Shown here: positions 1 through 8,477 of the stretch, piece after piece
How positions within the stretch are numbered: position 1 is the first letter of the stretch
Layout: each line of letters starts with the position of its first letter
NCBI RefSeq assembly: GCF_016865525.2
Contig: NZ_CP075169.1
Location: forward strand, 1,364,337 to 1,428,336
Length of the DNA: 64,000 nucleotides
Direction: 5' to 3'
Source of the DNA: Sodalis ligni
Lineage (GTDB): Bacteria > Pseudomonadota > Gammaproteobacteria > Enterobacterales > Enterobacteriaceae
Notes under the pieces: generated by a model
Databases searched by the model: none
What the model saw: only the letters and a program-made list of their open reading frames with translations
Told to the model about the DNA's origin: nothing
Position numbers and translations under genes: made by a program

Positions 1-222
1 GACAGCGCCGGCTGGATATTGGATATCGCCGATTCCGCGAGTAATGCCTTGATTCAAGGCATTCCCCTGGTGATTAACGTCGATTTATTGGCGCAATACG
101 CCTACCTGGGCTTTAACGGTCAACTGATGGTTATGCTGGATGACGATGATACCAGTCTGCCGACCATAACCGGCCTGGGAAGCACCAGTCATGTCTATTT
201 TATTACCGCGTCATCGTCATGA
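1..222 (+). CDS. Phage baseplate plug-like protein, 5' end outside window
   Basis: The frame is open from the first base and ends in TGA at 220-222, so the N-terminus lies outside the window. The visible part carries the pattern of the DUF6983 phage baseplate plug family: a WxLDIxD stretch, then GIPLV, then DLLAQYAYLGF and a C-terminal LGSTSHVYFI. In related contractile-tail phages this small protein sits just before the hub, spike and baseplate wedge genes, as it does here. The family name is from memory of the pattern, without a search. Confidence 0.6.
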   Translation, partial: DSAGWILDIADSASNALIQGIPLVINVDLLAQYAYLGFNGQLMVMLDDDDTSLPTITGLGSTSHVYFITASSS

Positions 223-261
223 TTTTTATTTCCGGTTCTAGCCACGAAATATCTGAATGAA

Positions 262-284
262 CCTCGCCCCGGCGGGTTTTTTTA
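262..284 (+). terminator. Rho-independent terminator inside the phage tail cluster
   Basis: A GC-rich hairpin (CTCGC / GCGGG around a CCCG loop) is followed directly by seven T residues. It lies between the plug-like gene and the hub gene, so the baseplate genes downstream may be transcribed from their own promoter or by read-through. Confidence 0.55.
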
Positions 285-294
285 TGGGTGAAAT

Positions 295-1275
295 ATGAGT
301 TATAACTGGCTAAGAAGTTGCACGCTCTTGATTACGGCTCCTGGCGGCCGCACGCTGGATTTAGCTAAGTTGAGATGTGTTTTCACGCTGCAAGGGTGGA
401 CCACCTCACAATGGGGCTCCGCCGTTTTCAAGATTTATAATTTATCCGACGACACCGCCAATGCCATTCAGGCCGGCGAATTTTCCAGTATTCAACTCAT
501 TGCCGGCTACCAGAATAATTCTGGCATCCTGTTTGACGGCAAAATCCGCTATTCCAGCAGAAGCCTGGAGAACAAAACCGACCAGGTGGTCACCATTCAA
601 GCGGTGGATTCTCACGATGCCAAGGTCTATGCCACTATCAACCAGACCCTGGGTAAAGGCTATGACGCCGCGCGGGTGGATGCGGCTTTAATGCAGACCT
701 TTGAGCCCTACGGCGTGACCAGGGGCAGGACGGCGAAAATGCCCGGCACCAAATATCCCCGATCAAAGGCTATGTTCGGGCGCTCCACAGTCTATCAAGA
801 CCTGCTTGCAAAACAGTGCCAATTCCTTTGGCAATTCATCAACGGCCAATATGTATCGATATTTGAAGATGCCAGCCTTGATGATGTGATTGTATTAAAC
901 GGTCGTACGGGGTTGCTCGGCGTGCCTACACAGACCATTGGGGGCGGGGCGGTGATACGCTGTCTGATCAATCCGACTATCCAGTGGGGAAGCCTGGTTC
1001 AGGTAGAACTGCAATCGGCCAGAGAGGCGAATTTCAATGCCGTCGACTTCGGCGACCTCAAAAAAACGCCCCCTGCCGCCGGAGGCAAAGATCAAACCGG
1101 CGCCACGGCTAAACCCACTGACTATACCTCGGCAACGGCCACTACCGGCTATTTTATCGTCAACTCCATAAACTGCCAGGGCGATACCATGGGCGACGAT
1201 TGGTATATGGATTTGAACTGTACCGCCCACAATGACCTGGTGGATAAACCTCCCCAAGATTCGAGTAAAAACTGA
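295..1275 (+). CDS. Phage baseplate hub protein
   Basis: The 326-residue product fits the phage baseplate hub (GpD/gp44-like) slot between the plug and the Gp138-type spike. The sequence has a beta-rich pattern and no signal peptide or membrane segment. A GGGTGAAAT ribosome-binding stretch precedes the ATG. Its TGA overlaps the next ATG by one base (TGATG at 1273-1277), so translation is probably coupled. The role is inferred mainly from gene order and length; no single diagnostic motif was recognised. Confidence 0.6.
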   Translation: MSYNWLRSCTLLITAPGGRTLDLAKLRCVFTLQGWTTSQWGSAVFKIYNLSDDTANAIQAGEFSSIQLIAGYQNNSGILFDGKIRYSSRSLENKTDQVVTIQAVDSHDAKVYATINQTLGKGYDAARVDAALMQTFEPYGVTRGRTAKMPGTKYPRSKAMFGRSTVYQDLLAKQCQFLWQFINGQYVSIFEDASLDDVIVLNGRTGLLGVPTQTIGGGAVIRCLINPTIQWGSLVQVELQSAREANFNAVDFGDLKKTPPAAGGKDQTGATAKPTDYTSATATTGYFIVNSINCQGDTMGDDWYMDLNCTAHNDLVDKPPQDSSKN

Positions 1276-1931
1276 TGACGATTCCCGTTAATGAACAAAC
1301 CGGCGAGATTGACCAGTTACTGGAAGCCCATGGCGATAATCTCTCCACCAACCTGCGGGTAGCCATGCCCGGCATTATCAAGTCCTTCGATCCGGATACG
1401 GTCACCTGCTCGGTACAGCCGGCCATCAAAGGCGCCATCACCGATATCACCGGCAAGGTGAATTCCGTCAACCTGCCGCTGCTGGCGGATGTACCGGTGC
1501 TGTTTCCCCGGGGCGGCGGCGTCACCCTGACGTTCCCGGTGAGAGAAGGAGATGAATGCCTGGTGGTGTTTGCCGATCGCTGCATCGATTTCTGGTGGCA
1601 GAACGGCGACCTGCAGGAACCGGTGGACCCTCGCCAGCATGATTTATCCGACGCCTTCGCCTTGATTGGACCGCAGTCGCAAAAATATAAAATCAGCGGC
1701 ATCAGCACCACCGCCACCCAGCTGCGCACTGACAGCGGCGCGTCGTTTATTGAAATCGACCGCAGCGGCAATGTCACCATCGACACGCCGCTGCTGACGG
1801 TGAACGGCAAAGTACAAATCAACGGCGCCGTCACCTCCACCGGCGATCAGGTGGCGGCGGGCATCAGCCAGACCGGCCACGTCCACGGCGGAGTACAAAG
1901 CGGCGGCAGCAATACAGGAGCGGCAAAATGA
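1275..1931 (+). CDS. Gp138-type phage baseplate spike protein
   Basis: The 218-residue protein begins with a Gp138_N-like OB-fold region (residues about 20-110), containing MPGIIKSFDPDTVTCSVQPA and VPVLFPRGGGVTLTFPV. The C-terminal third is short beta repeats typical of a triple-stranded spike: GNVTIDTPLLTVNGKVQING. The end, GHVHGGVQSGGSNTG, resembles the metal-binding HxH tip of small membrane-piercing spikes; the GHVHGG motif is visible at about residue 202. It overlaps its upstream neighbour by one base and its downstream neighbour by four bases. Confidence 0.75.
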   Translation: MTIPVNEQTGEIDQLLEAHGDNLSTNLRVAMPGIIKSFDPDTVTCSVQPAIKGAITDITGKVNSVNLPLLADVPVLFPRGGGVTLTFPVREGDECLVVFADRCIDFWWQNGDLQEPVDPRQHDLSDAFALIGPQSQKYKISGISTTATQLRTDSGASFIEIDRSGNVTIDTPLLTVNGKVQINGAVTSTGDQVAAGISQTGHVHGGVQSGGSNTGAAK

Positions 1932-2281
1932 GATACAGACGTGAAGGAGCGGATGGCGATTACACCTTCGGCCAGGGGGACAACACCTTTTTGGTCAATT
2001 CTCCCGAATGCGTGGCCCAGGCCGTGGCCACCCGTTTTAAGCTGTGGCAGGGACAATGGTTCCTGGATACCACCGAGGGCACGCCCTATCTGCAGTCCAT
2101 CCTGGGCAAGCAGCGCTCGGATATCTACAGCCTCGCGGTGCGCAACCGGATCCTGGGCACTGCGGGTGTCAATTCCATCCAATCCTTCGACACCAATAAC
2201 GACGGCAATACGCGCCGTGTCACCTTTACCGCCGCCATCGACACCCTCTACGGGGCGACCACGGTAATAAGCGAGGCATAA
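1928..2281 (+). CDS. Gp25/GP46-like baseplate wedge protein
   Basis: The 117-residue protein is the usual companion of baseplate J. It contains WFLDTTEGTPYLQSILGK in the middle and a C-terminal beta strand (VTFTAAIDTLYGA), the pattern of the gp25-like lysozyme-fold baseplate family. It starts with an ATGA overlap with the spike gene, and its TAA shares one base with the ATG of the J gene. The protein is expected to be structural in the baseplate wedge. Confidence 0.65.
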   Translation: MRYRREGADGDYTFGQGDNTFLVNSPECVAQAVATRFKLWQGQWFLDTTEGTPYLQSILGKQRSDIYSLAVRNRILGTAGVNSIQSFDTNNDGNTRRVTFTAAIDTLYGATTVISEA

Positions 2282-3480
2282 TGGCTCTTAATCTCGACAC
2301 TCTTGGACTGGCGGCCACCGTCACAGCCACGGGCATCACCGCCCCCGACTACCAGACCATCCTCAACACCGTCACCGGCTATTTCCAGCAGATCTACGGC
2401 AGCGACGCCTATCTGGCCCCCGACAGCAAAGACGGCCAGATGGTGGCGCTGGTGGCGTTGGCGATTCATGATGCCAATAACAGCGCCATCGCGGTGTATA
2501 ACTCTTTTTCACCGGCCACCGCCGTCAGCAACGGACTGGCCAGCAATGTGAAGATTAACGGTATCCAACGGGCCGCCGCGGTGAATTCCACGGTGGACGT
2601 GCTGATAGCCGGCACCGCCGGCACCACCATTACCAACGGATCGGTTAAAGACGGCAACAGCGTTATCTGGAATTTACCGGCCCAGGTGGTGATTGACGTC
2701 GCCGGCTCGGTTATTGTTACCGCCACCTGCGCCACCACCGGCGCTATCACCGCGCTGCCCGGCACGGTAAACCAGATCAATACGCCGACCCTGGGATGGT
2801 CATCCGCCACCAATCCTTCCGCCGCCGCGGTGGGCAGCGCCGACGAGACCGATGCCGCCTTAAGGGCCAGGCAGGCCATCAGCGTGGCGCTGCCGTCGCT
2901 GACGCCCTTTGAAGCCATAGACGGGGCCATCGCCAATATCGGCGGCGTCACGCGCCATGTCCTGTTCGAGAACGACACCGGCAGCACGGACGGTAACGGC
3001 CTGCCGGCGCACTCCATCTCGGCGGTGATTGAAGGCGGCGACGCCACCTCCATCGCCGATACCCTGCGCAGCAAGAAAGGGCAGGGGGTCAGCACCTACG
3101 GCACTACCAGCATCACCGTGCCGGACGAGTACGGCAACCCTCAGGTCATCAGCTTTTCCAGGCCCATTGCGGTGCCCGTGTTCATCTCCCTGACCCTGAC
3201 GGTATTTACCGGCTATACCTCGGTCATCGGCGACCAGATTAAAGCCGCCATCGCCGACTATATCAACTCACTGTCCATCGGCAGCGATGTATTGCTGAGC
3301 CGGGTGTATTCACCCGCCAATCTCGGCGCGGTGAGCGGCGGCGCCAGCAAATATTACGACATTATCGATCTGTCCATCGGCACATCCGCCGCCGCCGTCG
3401 CGGCCGGCAATATTAATATCGCCTGGGACGAATCGGCCTCCTGCAGCGTGGATGACATCCTTATCCAGGTGGCGTCATGA
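2281..3480 (+). CDS. Baseplate J-like protein
   Basis: The 399-residue protein has the size and layout of the baseplate_J family (gpJ/gp47). It starts with a helical segment (DYQTILNTVTGYFQQIYGSD), then a beta-rich core, then the conserved part with ALRARQAISVALPSLTPFEAI and a C-terminal LSRVYSPANLGAVSGG. It forms the periphery of the baseplate of contractile-tail phages. It overlaps the next gene by four bases (ATGA at 3477). No lesion is visible. Confidence 0.8.
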   Translation: MALNLDTLGLAATVTATGITAPDYQTILNTVTGYFQQIYGSDAYLAPDSKDGQMVALVALAIHDANNSAIAVYNSFSPATAVSNGLASNVKINGIQRAAAVNSTVDVLIAGTAGTTITNGSVKDGNSVIWNLPAQVVIDVAGSVIVTATCATTGAITALPGTVNQINTPTLGWSSATNPSAAAVGSADETDAALRARQAISVALPSLTPFEAIDGAIANIGGVTRHVLFENDTGSTDGNGLPAHSISAVIEGGDATSIADTLRSKKGQGVSTYGTTSITVPDEYGNPQVISFSRPIAVPVFISLTLTVFTGYTSVIGDQIKAAIADYINSLSIGSDVLLSRVYSPANLGAVSGGASKYYDIIDLSIGTSAAAVAAGNINIAWDESASCSVDDILIQVAS

Positions 3481-4142
3481 GTAAATACACCGATCTCATC
3501 ACCAACTACCACCGTGGCAAACCGAATTTTGTCGACCATATCGATTTATCCACCCGCCCGCTGGTGGATATCGATGGCGCCATGATCGGGTTTATCAATG
3601 ATTTTGATATTGATACCGCCGTGGGCAATCAGCTGGACATTCTCGGCGAATGGATAGGCCGCAGCCGCACCGTGGCACAGCCTATTTCCGGCGTTTACTT
3701 TTCCTGGGATACCGACGGACTGGGCTATGAACAGGGCGTCTGGCAAGGCCACTACGATCCCGACGCCGGTTTTACCAACCTGAGCGACGATGTTTACCGG
3801 GTGGTGCTGAAAGCCAAAATCGCCATTAATCACTGGGACGGCACCAACGGCTCGCTGCCGGATATTCTGAATACCGCCCTGGCCGGCTCCGGGTTATTTA
3901 TGCAGATAGTGGATAACCAGAATATGACCATTGCTCTGTGGGTATTTGCCGAAACCAGCATGGATTACGTTTCCCGTGAACTGCTGGCCGCCATTCGCCA
4001 GGGCTATTTAACGGTAAAAGCCGCCGGGGTTTATGCCGGGGAAATATTAACCCCGTCGGCCAACAATCAGTTTTTCGGCTTCGACATGGACAACCAATAT
4101 ATCGCCGGTTTTGATATCGGCTCATGGGGAGTGAATTTATAA
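3477..4142 (+). CDS. DUF2612 phage baseplate protein
   Basis: The 221-residue protein matches the DUF2612 pattern: an early GNQLDILGEWIGRSR motif, then DDVYRVVLKAKIAINHWDGT, then a C-terminal GFDIGSWG. In related prophages this gene lies between baseplate J and the tail fibre, as here. Its TAA shares a base with the ATG of the fibre gene. It probably links the wedge to the fibre; that role is inferred from position. Confidence 0.7.
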   Translation: MSKYTDLITNYHRGKPNFVDHIDLSTRPLVDIDGAMIGFINDFDIDTAVGNQLDILGEWIGRSRTVAQPISGVYFSWDTDGLGYEQGVWQGHYDPDAGFTNLSDDVYRVVLKAKIAINHWDGTNGSLPDILNTALAGSGLFMQIVDNQNMTIALWVFAETSMDYVSRELLAAIRQGYLTVKAAGVYAGEILTPSANNQFFGFDMDNQYIAGFDIGSWGVNL

Positions 4143-5005
4143 TGGCAACAAACAACTTCAAACCCTTTGCCGTCGGTGCCGGCGCCAACGTCACCGCCCA
4201 GGCGGATTATGAAGCCCTGGCGGCCCTTGTTTCGGGATTCACCGCCGGCAAGGCTTCATCGGCCCAGGTCAACAAGGCACTACGCCAATCAACAGTGCTC
4301 GCCAGCGTGTTGGCACAGTTTATTGCCAATACCACGGGTAAAGATGTGCTGGATAATGGTGATACGACAACGCTGCTCAATAACCTTATCGCGGCATTAA
4401 AAACGAATGGCGCGTTAAGCTTTTTGCAGACGGCCAACAACTTCTCGGAAATCAAATCCGCTGGTGCAACCGCGGTCAGTGCCGCTTTAGCAAATCTCAA
4501 TTTGGGCGACGGCTCAGCATTGCCGGTGGGCGTGCCCATACCTTACCCGGTAGCAACACCGCCGGCGGGGTGGCTGAAATGCAATGGCGCAGTATTTTCT
4601 GCGACACTATACCCCAAATTAGCGGGCGTATTTCCTGCGTTAACGCTGCCGGATTTAAGAGGACAATTTATTCGCGGTTGGGATGATGGGCGGGGGGTCG
4701 ATATTAATCGCACTATATTAACAATGCAGACAGCGACATCGATTCGTACTGCGGCACTGGATTACTCAGGTTCTGACGCCGCATACAGTACTTCCCTCGT
4801 CGGCACGGCATACTCCCAGCCTGACTCAGTGACAAAAACTCAGCCAACAGGTGCTAATGCCCCGAATAATTCAGTTTTAGGTGGTGTACTAGCTGATAAT
4901 GCAATGCAGGCAACACAAATGAATACAGCTATTAGTGATTACTCGGTATGGATATCAGTACGTCCGTGCAACATATCGTTTAATTATATCGTGAGGGCAG
5001 CATGA
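4142..5005 (+). CDS. Tail fibre with collar domain (fibre 1)
   Basis: The 287-residue fibre starts at the ATG at 4142, which is identical in context to the start of the second fibre at 5713. An in-frame ATG at 4124 is rejected because it lies inside the preceding gene. Residues 1-120 are nearly the same as in fibre 2. A phage tail collar domain follows (about residues 127-190): GVPIPYPVATPPAGWLKCNG, then LPDLRGQFIRGWDDGRG. The C-terminus (RPCNISFNYIVRA) resembles other collar fibres. The next gene encodes a fibre assembly chaperone. This copy appears intact. Confidence 0.85.
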   Translation: MATNNFKPFAVGAGANVTAQADYEALAALVSGFTAGKASSAQVNKALRQSTVLASVLAQFIANTTGKDVLDNGDTTTLLNNLIAALKTNGALSFLQTANNFSEIKSAGATAVSAALANLNLGDGSALPVGVPIPYPVATPPAGWLKCNGAVFSATLYPKLAGVFPALTLPDLRGQFIRGWDDGRGVDINRTILTMQTATSIRTAALDYSGSDAAYSTSLVGTAYSQPDSVTKTQPTGANAPNNSVLGGVLADNAMQATQMNTAISDYSVWISVRPCNISFNYIVRAA

Positions 5006-5607
5006 TGGCTGACAAAATAAAGGGGGTTCTGGATAAAAATAATCAGGCCATTTCCAGTGGATGGACTACGGTCTACAATATAGATAACCTTACTAATGAA
5101 TTTATTGGTAGCTCTGATGAATATTTAATGGTTGGCGTTGGATTACCTGCCTTATCTACTATTGATGAACCGCCTGCTCATCAAGATGGTTTCGCGATTT
5201 GCCGCAATTCAACCGGTGATGGATGGGAGCAAATTGAAGATCACCGAGGAGAAACGGTATACAACACAGCTACGCTGCAATCCGTGGTGGTTCAGGATAT
5301 TGGCGCAATTGATGCGTCCTTGACTCTGCTTGCCCCGGCTACCCCTTATGATGCATGGAATGGCTCTGAATGGGTGACAGACTCCGCAGCACTTGAAACC
5401 GCACAAATAGATGCCGCCGTCGCTCAAAAATCGGCATTAATATCCGCGGCTAATTTAAAAACCCAACTGTGGCAAACTCAATTAATGCTGGGAATTATCT
5501 CTGATAGCGATAAATCAACCCTAACAACATGGATGAAATATGTTCAAGCGGTGCAGGCCGTAGATACTACAGCAGCGGAAATTACCTGGCCCTCTGTTCC
5601 AGATTGA
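5002..5607 (+). CDS. Tail fibre assembly protein
   Basis: The 201-residue product fits the Caudo_TAP tail fibre assembly chaperone family. The N-terminal part is beta-rich, a linker holds ATPYDAWNGSEWVTD, and a C-terminal helical region ends WMKYVQAVQAVDTTAAEITWPSVPD. That W-KYVQAV-AVDT pattern is typical of P2/Mu/lambda-side fibre assembly proteins. It overlaps the fibre stop (ATGATG at 5002-5007), which fits the usual chaperone-after-fibre order. The protein would help fibre 1 to trimerise and attach. Confidence 0.85.
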   Translation: MMADKIKGVLDKNNQAISSGWTTVYNIDNLTNEFIGSSDEYLMVGVGLPALSTIDEPPAHQDGFAICRNSTGDGWEQIEDHRGETVYNTATLQSVVVQDIGAIDASLTLLAPATPYDAWNGSEWVTDSAALETAQIDAAVAQKSALISAANLKTQLWQTQLMLGIISDSDKSTLTTWMKYVQAVQAVDTTAAEITWPSVPD

Positions 5608-5712
5608 ATAATTTATTTGGCCCTATAGATTATTGCATAATAAATTTCCGCTTAGATATGAACGGCCGATATTTTGCCGGAACTCATATCGTAACAGGAG
5701 AGTAAATCAATA

Positions 5713-6070
5713 ATGGCAACAAACAACTTCAGACCCTTTGCCGCCGGTGCCGGTGCCAACGTCACCGCCCAGGCAGATTATGAAGCCCTGACGGCCCTTG
5801 TTTCGGGATTCACCGCCGGCAAAGCTTCGTCGGCTCAGGTCAACAAGGCACTACGTCAATCCACAGCCATCGCCAGCGTGTTGGCGCAGTTTATTGCCAA
5901 TACCACGGGCGATGATGTACTGGATAATGGTGATACGGCAACGGTGCTTAACAATCTTAGTGCGGCATTAAAAACGAATGGCGCGTTAAGTTTTTTGCAG
6001 ACGGCCAATAACTTTTCGGAAATTAAATCCGCCGGCGCGACTGCGGTGAGCACGGCTCTCGCAAACATTG
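5713..6070 (+). repeat. Direct repeat of the tail-fibre 5' end
   Basis: This stretch repeats 4142-4499 in the same orientation, with scattered, mostly silent differences. Both copies encode the same shaft-attachment region beginning MATNNFKPFA or MATNNFRPFA. The direct orientation means that homologous recombination would delete the collar fibre and its chaperone and leave one fused fibre, rather than invert the segment. Confidence 0.85.
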
Positions 6071-6736
6071 GTTCAAGCGACGGGACGCTAAAGGGGCGTT
6101 TACTGAATATTCAGCTATTCACCTCATCCGGCACTTATAGTAAAACACCTGGCACTAATAAAGCGCTCGTTATCGTCCAGGGCGCAGGCGCTGCGGGGGG
6201 ATACGCTATTGCTTGTGCTGTGGGATATATGTCCGGTGCTGCTGGTGGAGGCGCTGGAGGCTATGCCGAAAGTTGGATGACTGCCGTTCCTGATTCTGCG
6301 CCGGTAATTATAGGTGCTGGCGGCTTAGCAACTGCATCATCCGTCGGTACAGGCGGGGCTTCATCCTTTAATGCAGCGATTATTGCGAATGGAGGTGCCG
6401 TTGGCGCTTTGAATACATCGCAAATGCTTTCCGGAAGCATTGTCCAGCAAATCGGAGGGGCTGGAGGGACTGCAACCGGTGGGAACTTGTTTAATATAAA
6501 GGTGATCAGGGGGTGGTTGCTTCTTACGGCACTCGGTAATTGTCAGGGTGGCCGAGGTGGGCGAAGTAATAAATTTGCAGGCGGGAGCTCAATCGGTGGA
6601 TCCGCAGGTATTGGTCTACCAGGTTTTAGCGGATCCGGGGTTCAGGGCGCTGGGAGGTTCTAACACAGCCGCTTCTCCTGCTTATGCCGGAGGTAATGGT
6701 GGGAATGGTTATGTTGAAATTTGGGAATATGCATAA
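5713..6736 (+). pseudogene. Second tail fibre, glycine-rich tip, frameshifted near the end
   Basis: A ribosome-binding AACAGGAG precedes the ATG. Residues 1-120 nearly match fibre 1; after that the gene diverges into a glycine-rich domain (AAGGGAGGYAESW, GAGGTATGG, GGRGGRSNKFAGG) resembling the host-binding tips of Gly-rich fibres. The open frame stops at 6661-6663, but a different frame continues with GGSNTAASPAYAGGNGG and ends in the family-like GYVEIWEYA at 6734-6736. A single shift between about 6634 and 6655 (one base too many or two too few) would restore the full protein. It may still make a product truncated by roughly 25 residues. Confidence 0.75.
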
Positions 6737-6914
6737 TGGCTAATTACGCAGTGCTTAAAGATAATGTTGTTGTGAATATTATTGTCTGGGATGGTGATAA
6801 AAATCTTGGAAACCTGAGTCCGAATTTACTACTGCGGAAATTAAAGAATCGGATTTTGCGGACTTGGAGTATATTTATGATGCAACAAGCGATTCCTTTA
6901 TTTCCCGAAGATAA
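6736..6914 (+). pseudogene. Small phage tail-associated protein, frameshifted
   Basis: The start (MANYAVLKDNVVVNIIVWDGD) is typical of small phage proteins that follow fibre genes. The frame opened by the ATG then runs into unlikely sequence (NLGNLSPNLLLRKLKN). Another frame gives the expected acidic continuation SWKPESEFTTAEIKESDF and then YIYDATSDSF before a stop at 6912-6914. One A missing from the run at 6799-6803 explains the shift. The ATG overlaps the restored stop of the fibre (TAATG), so the two were translationally coupled. Confidence 0.75.
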
Positions 6915-7409
6915 CAGATGAGTAACTGGTAGATTTTTTGTGTTCACGTTTAATTAAACATATATCCCGTTTCTAAAGTATTCCGATCATATTTTTGTGA
7001 ATTACAATCTTGAGTATAGACTTCTTCCGTGCTGACCGGAGTATGCGAATAAAGTGTTTTTAATGCCATAGATTCGTATTAATAGTCGTCTATATTCTAT
7101 ATTAGATTAAATATCAATTTACTTATCAGAGTAAAATTACAAAGCTTTTTCACCAATTTCTATAGTTTTATTTAAATAAGCCAAGCCAGGCCGGGCCTTT
7201 AAGTCCGGCTATTTATGATCGCCTAAGGATATACATAATTCGCGATGCAATTCCTTTATTAAGTCATCAGCATATATCTAAGAGGAATTAGATTTCATGT
7301 TAAATTAACTTAATTAACATTTATTGAAAAAAATCAAGAGACATTATTAGATCACCAGCAAAAAATGTGTGCGATACCAGTATCTCAATGGAGGTTTCTT
7401 TTTCCATGT
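6915..7409. other. AT-rich gap with no gene seen
   Basis: About 500 bases between the fibre cluster and the invertase remnant. No open frame with convincing composition was found on either strand. A GC-rich hairpin near 7178-7205 (GCCGGGCC / GTCCGGC) could be a weak terminator of the tail operon, though it lacks a clear T run. Confidence 0.5.
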
Positions 7410-7639
7410 GAGGAGCGTGCTGGATGGAATGGAGCCTGCGTTTATCGTGGAACGTACTTTGCGGGGTAGGCGGTTCGCGCAGAGGGGAGAATCGGCGGCA
7501 AACGCCGGATTATGACCGAACAAGCGATTGACCGGGCGCGCCGGATGTTTGCCAAGGTGCAACTTTACAACTGGTGGCGCTGATATTGAAGGTATCTCCC
7601 AACACGATTTATCACTATATCCCGGCGCGGGAGCGGTAG
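7410..7639 (+). pseudogene. Remnant of Gin/Hin-type DNA invertase (C-terminal part)
   Basis: Read across three frames, this stretch spells the C-terminal half of a serine recombinase of the Gin/Hin/Cin class: AFIVERTLRG, then GGKRRIMTEQAIDRARRMFA, then (other frame) GATLQLVALILKVSPNTIYH and YIPARER before TAG at 7637-7639. The first piece is the end of the catalytic-domain helix (IVERT); the last is the DNA-binding helix-turn-helix. At least two frameshifts are needed, near 7470-7493 and at 7554-7558. The catalytic serine region is absent, so no active enzyme can be made. Its place next to tail-fibre genes fits a former fibre-switching system. Confidence 0.75.
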
Positions 7640-8149
7640 ACAGGTTTTACTTAATGAACATCTCTTAATGTTAAATTCAAGGGCCTTATTGGCCCTTGTA
7701 AAGAATCCTGTTGGACTCCCCTGTGGATCTAGACGCTCAAGGCCTGTAGTTATCCACGATAAATCTTAAGAAGTTCATTCAATGTTATATAGCGATCCGC
7801 TTTTGTAACGATAATTGATTCAGATCATTTTTATTTTTTCGTTTCATGAATTAGTAATTGATGTAAATCATATCCATCCGCAATAACCATTCCCGCTTAA
7901 TAGCCTTTTATCAAACATGTACAGGAACTTGAACCACCTTTATTCCTAATGAGTGCCAAGGCAGGACTCAACTATTCCCTGTTAATTTAAGCACTACCCC
8001 CACCTCCGTAACAAAAATATGATATCCACCTGCAAATTTTTCACATACAAAATTTCTCCTTATCATGATCTACCGCAACAAAATCCCGACATAAGGTTTA
8101 TTTATCCCTTGACGTTAATTGAAAAAAAACTCAGGATAAATTTCCGAGA
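7640..8149. other. Long leader and promoter region before the cobalt transporter
   Basis: About 500 AT-rich bases with no convincing gene. It contains a palindrome AAGGGCC-TTATT-GGCCCTT (about 7679-7697) with no T run after it, and the two FNR-like sites listed separately. A TTGACG at 8109-8114 could be a -35 element, but the best downstream -10 (GATAAA, 8135) is too far away, so the promoter is not assigned. Confidence 0.45.
7815..7871. promoter_or_regulatory. Two FNR/CRP-family binding sites
   Basis: Two near-perfect dyads of the form TTGAT-N4-ATCA are seen: TTGATTCAGATCAT at 7815-7828 and TTGATGTAAATCAT at 7858-7871. They are 43 bases apart, close to four helical turns. FNR uses TTGAT-N4-ATCAA. 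They lie about 280 bases before the cobalamin riboswitch, on the side from which cbiM is transcribed, so anaerobic control of cobalt uptake is a reasonable guess. A different, unannotated transcript cannot be excluded. Confidence 0.5.
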
Positions 8150-8338
8150 TTTGGGTGCCTTAGCTTCGCGATCGCGAGGCGGGTGAAACGGAAAGCCGGT
8201 CAGATCCCTTTTTGGATAATCAATATTCCGGCGCAGCCCCCGCTACTGTAAGCCTGACGAATTTACCTTCAGCCACTGTGTTTTATGACATGGGAAGGCG
8301 GTAAAGAAGAATGACGGCAAGCCAGGAGACCGGCCCAT
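8150..8338 (+). ncRNA. Cobalamin (B12) riboswitch
   Basis: The canonical landmarks are present in order. A GGTGCC start at 8153 is followed by GGGTGAAACGG, the conserved GCGCAGCCCCCGCTACTGTA core (about 8230-8250), GCCACTG, GGGAAGG, and finally the B12 box GCCAGGAGACCGGCC (about 8321-8335). It lies in the leader of cbiM, with about 280 bases to the start codon. By family knowledge, adenosylcobalamin binding lowers expression of the downstream transporter. The expression platform was not resolved. Confidence 0.93.
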
Positions 8339-8477
8339 CTCATACAGGAAGTACCAATCCCCGGGGTGATGGGAAGGGTTCGGTTATAACTTCGCGGCGA
8401 GAGTGGTTAACATTCCCCGTGTCTGAACTTATTTTCCTTCCTTCACTGCCGCATGTTGGTTTTTTAATTTGTGTTAT

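Noticed and set aside
6795..6810. Programmed -1 frameshift signal in the small phage gene
   Set aside because: The sequence in frame is T-AAA-AAT, not an X-XXY-YYZ heptamer, and no downstream pseudoknot is evident.
7381..7410. Possible gix/hix crossover site just before the invertase remnant
   Set aside because: Only one half (GGAGGTTTC) resembles the consensus, and no partner site was found near the fibres.
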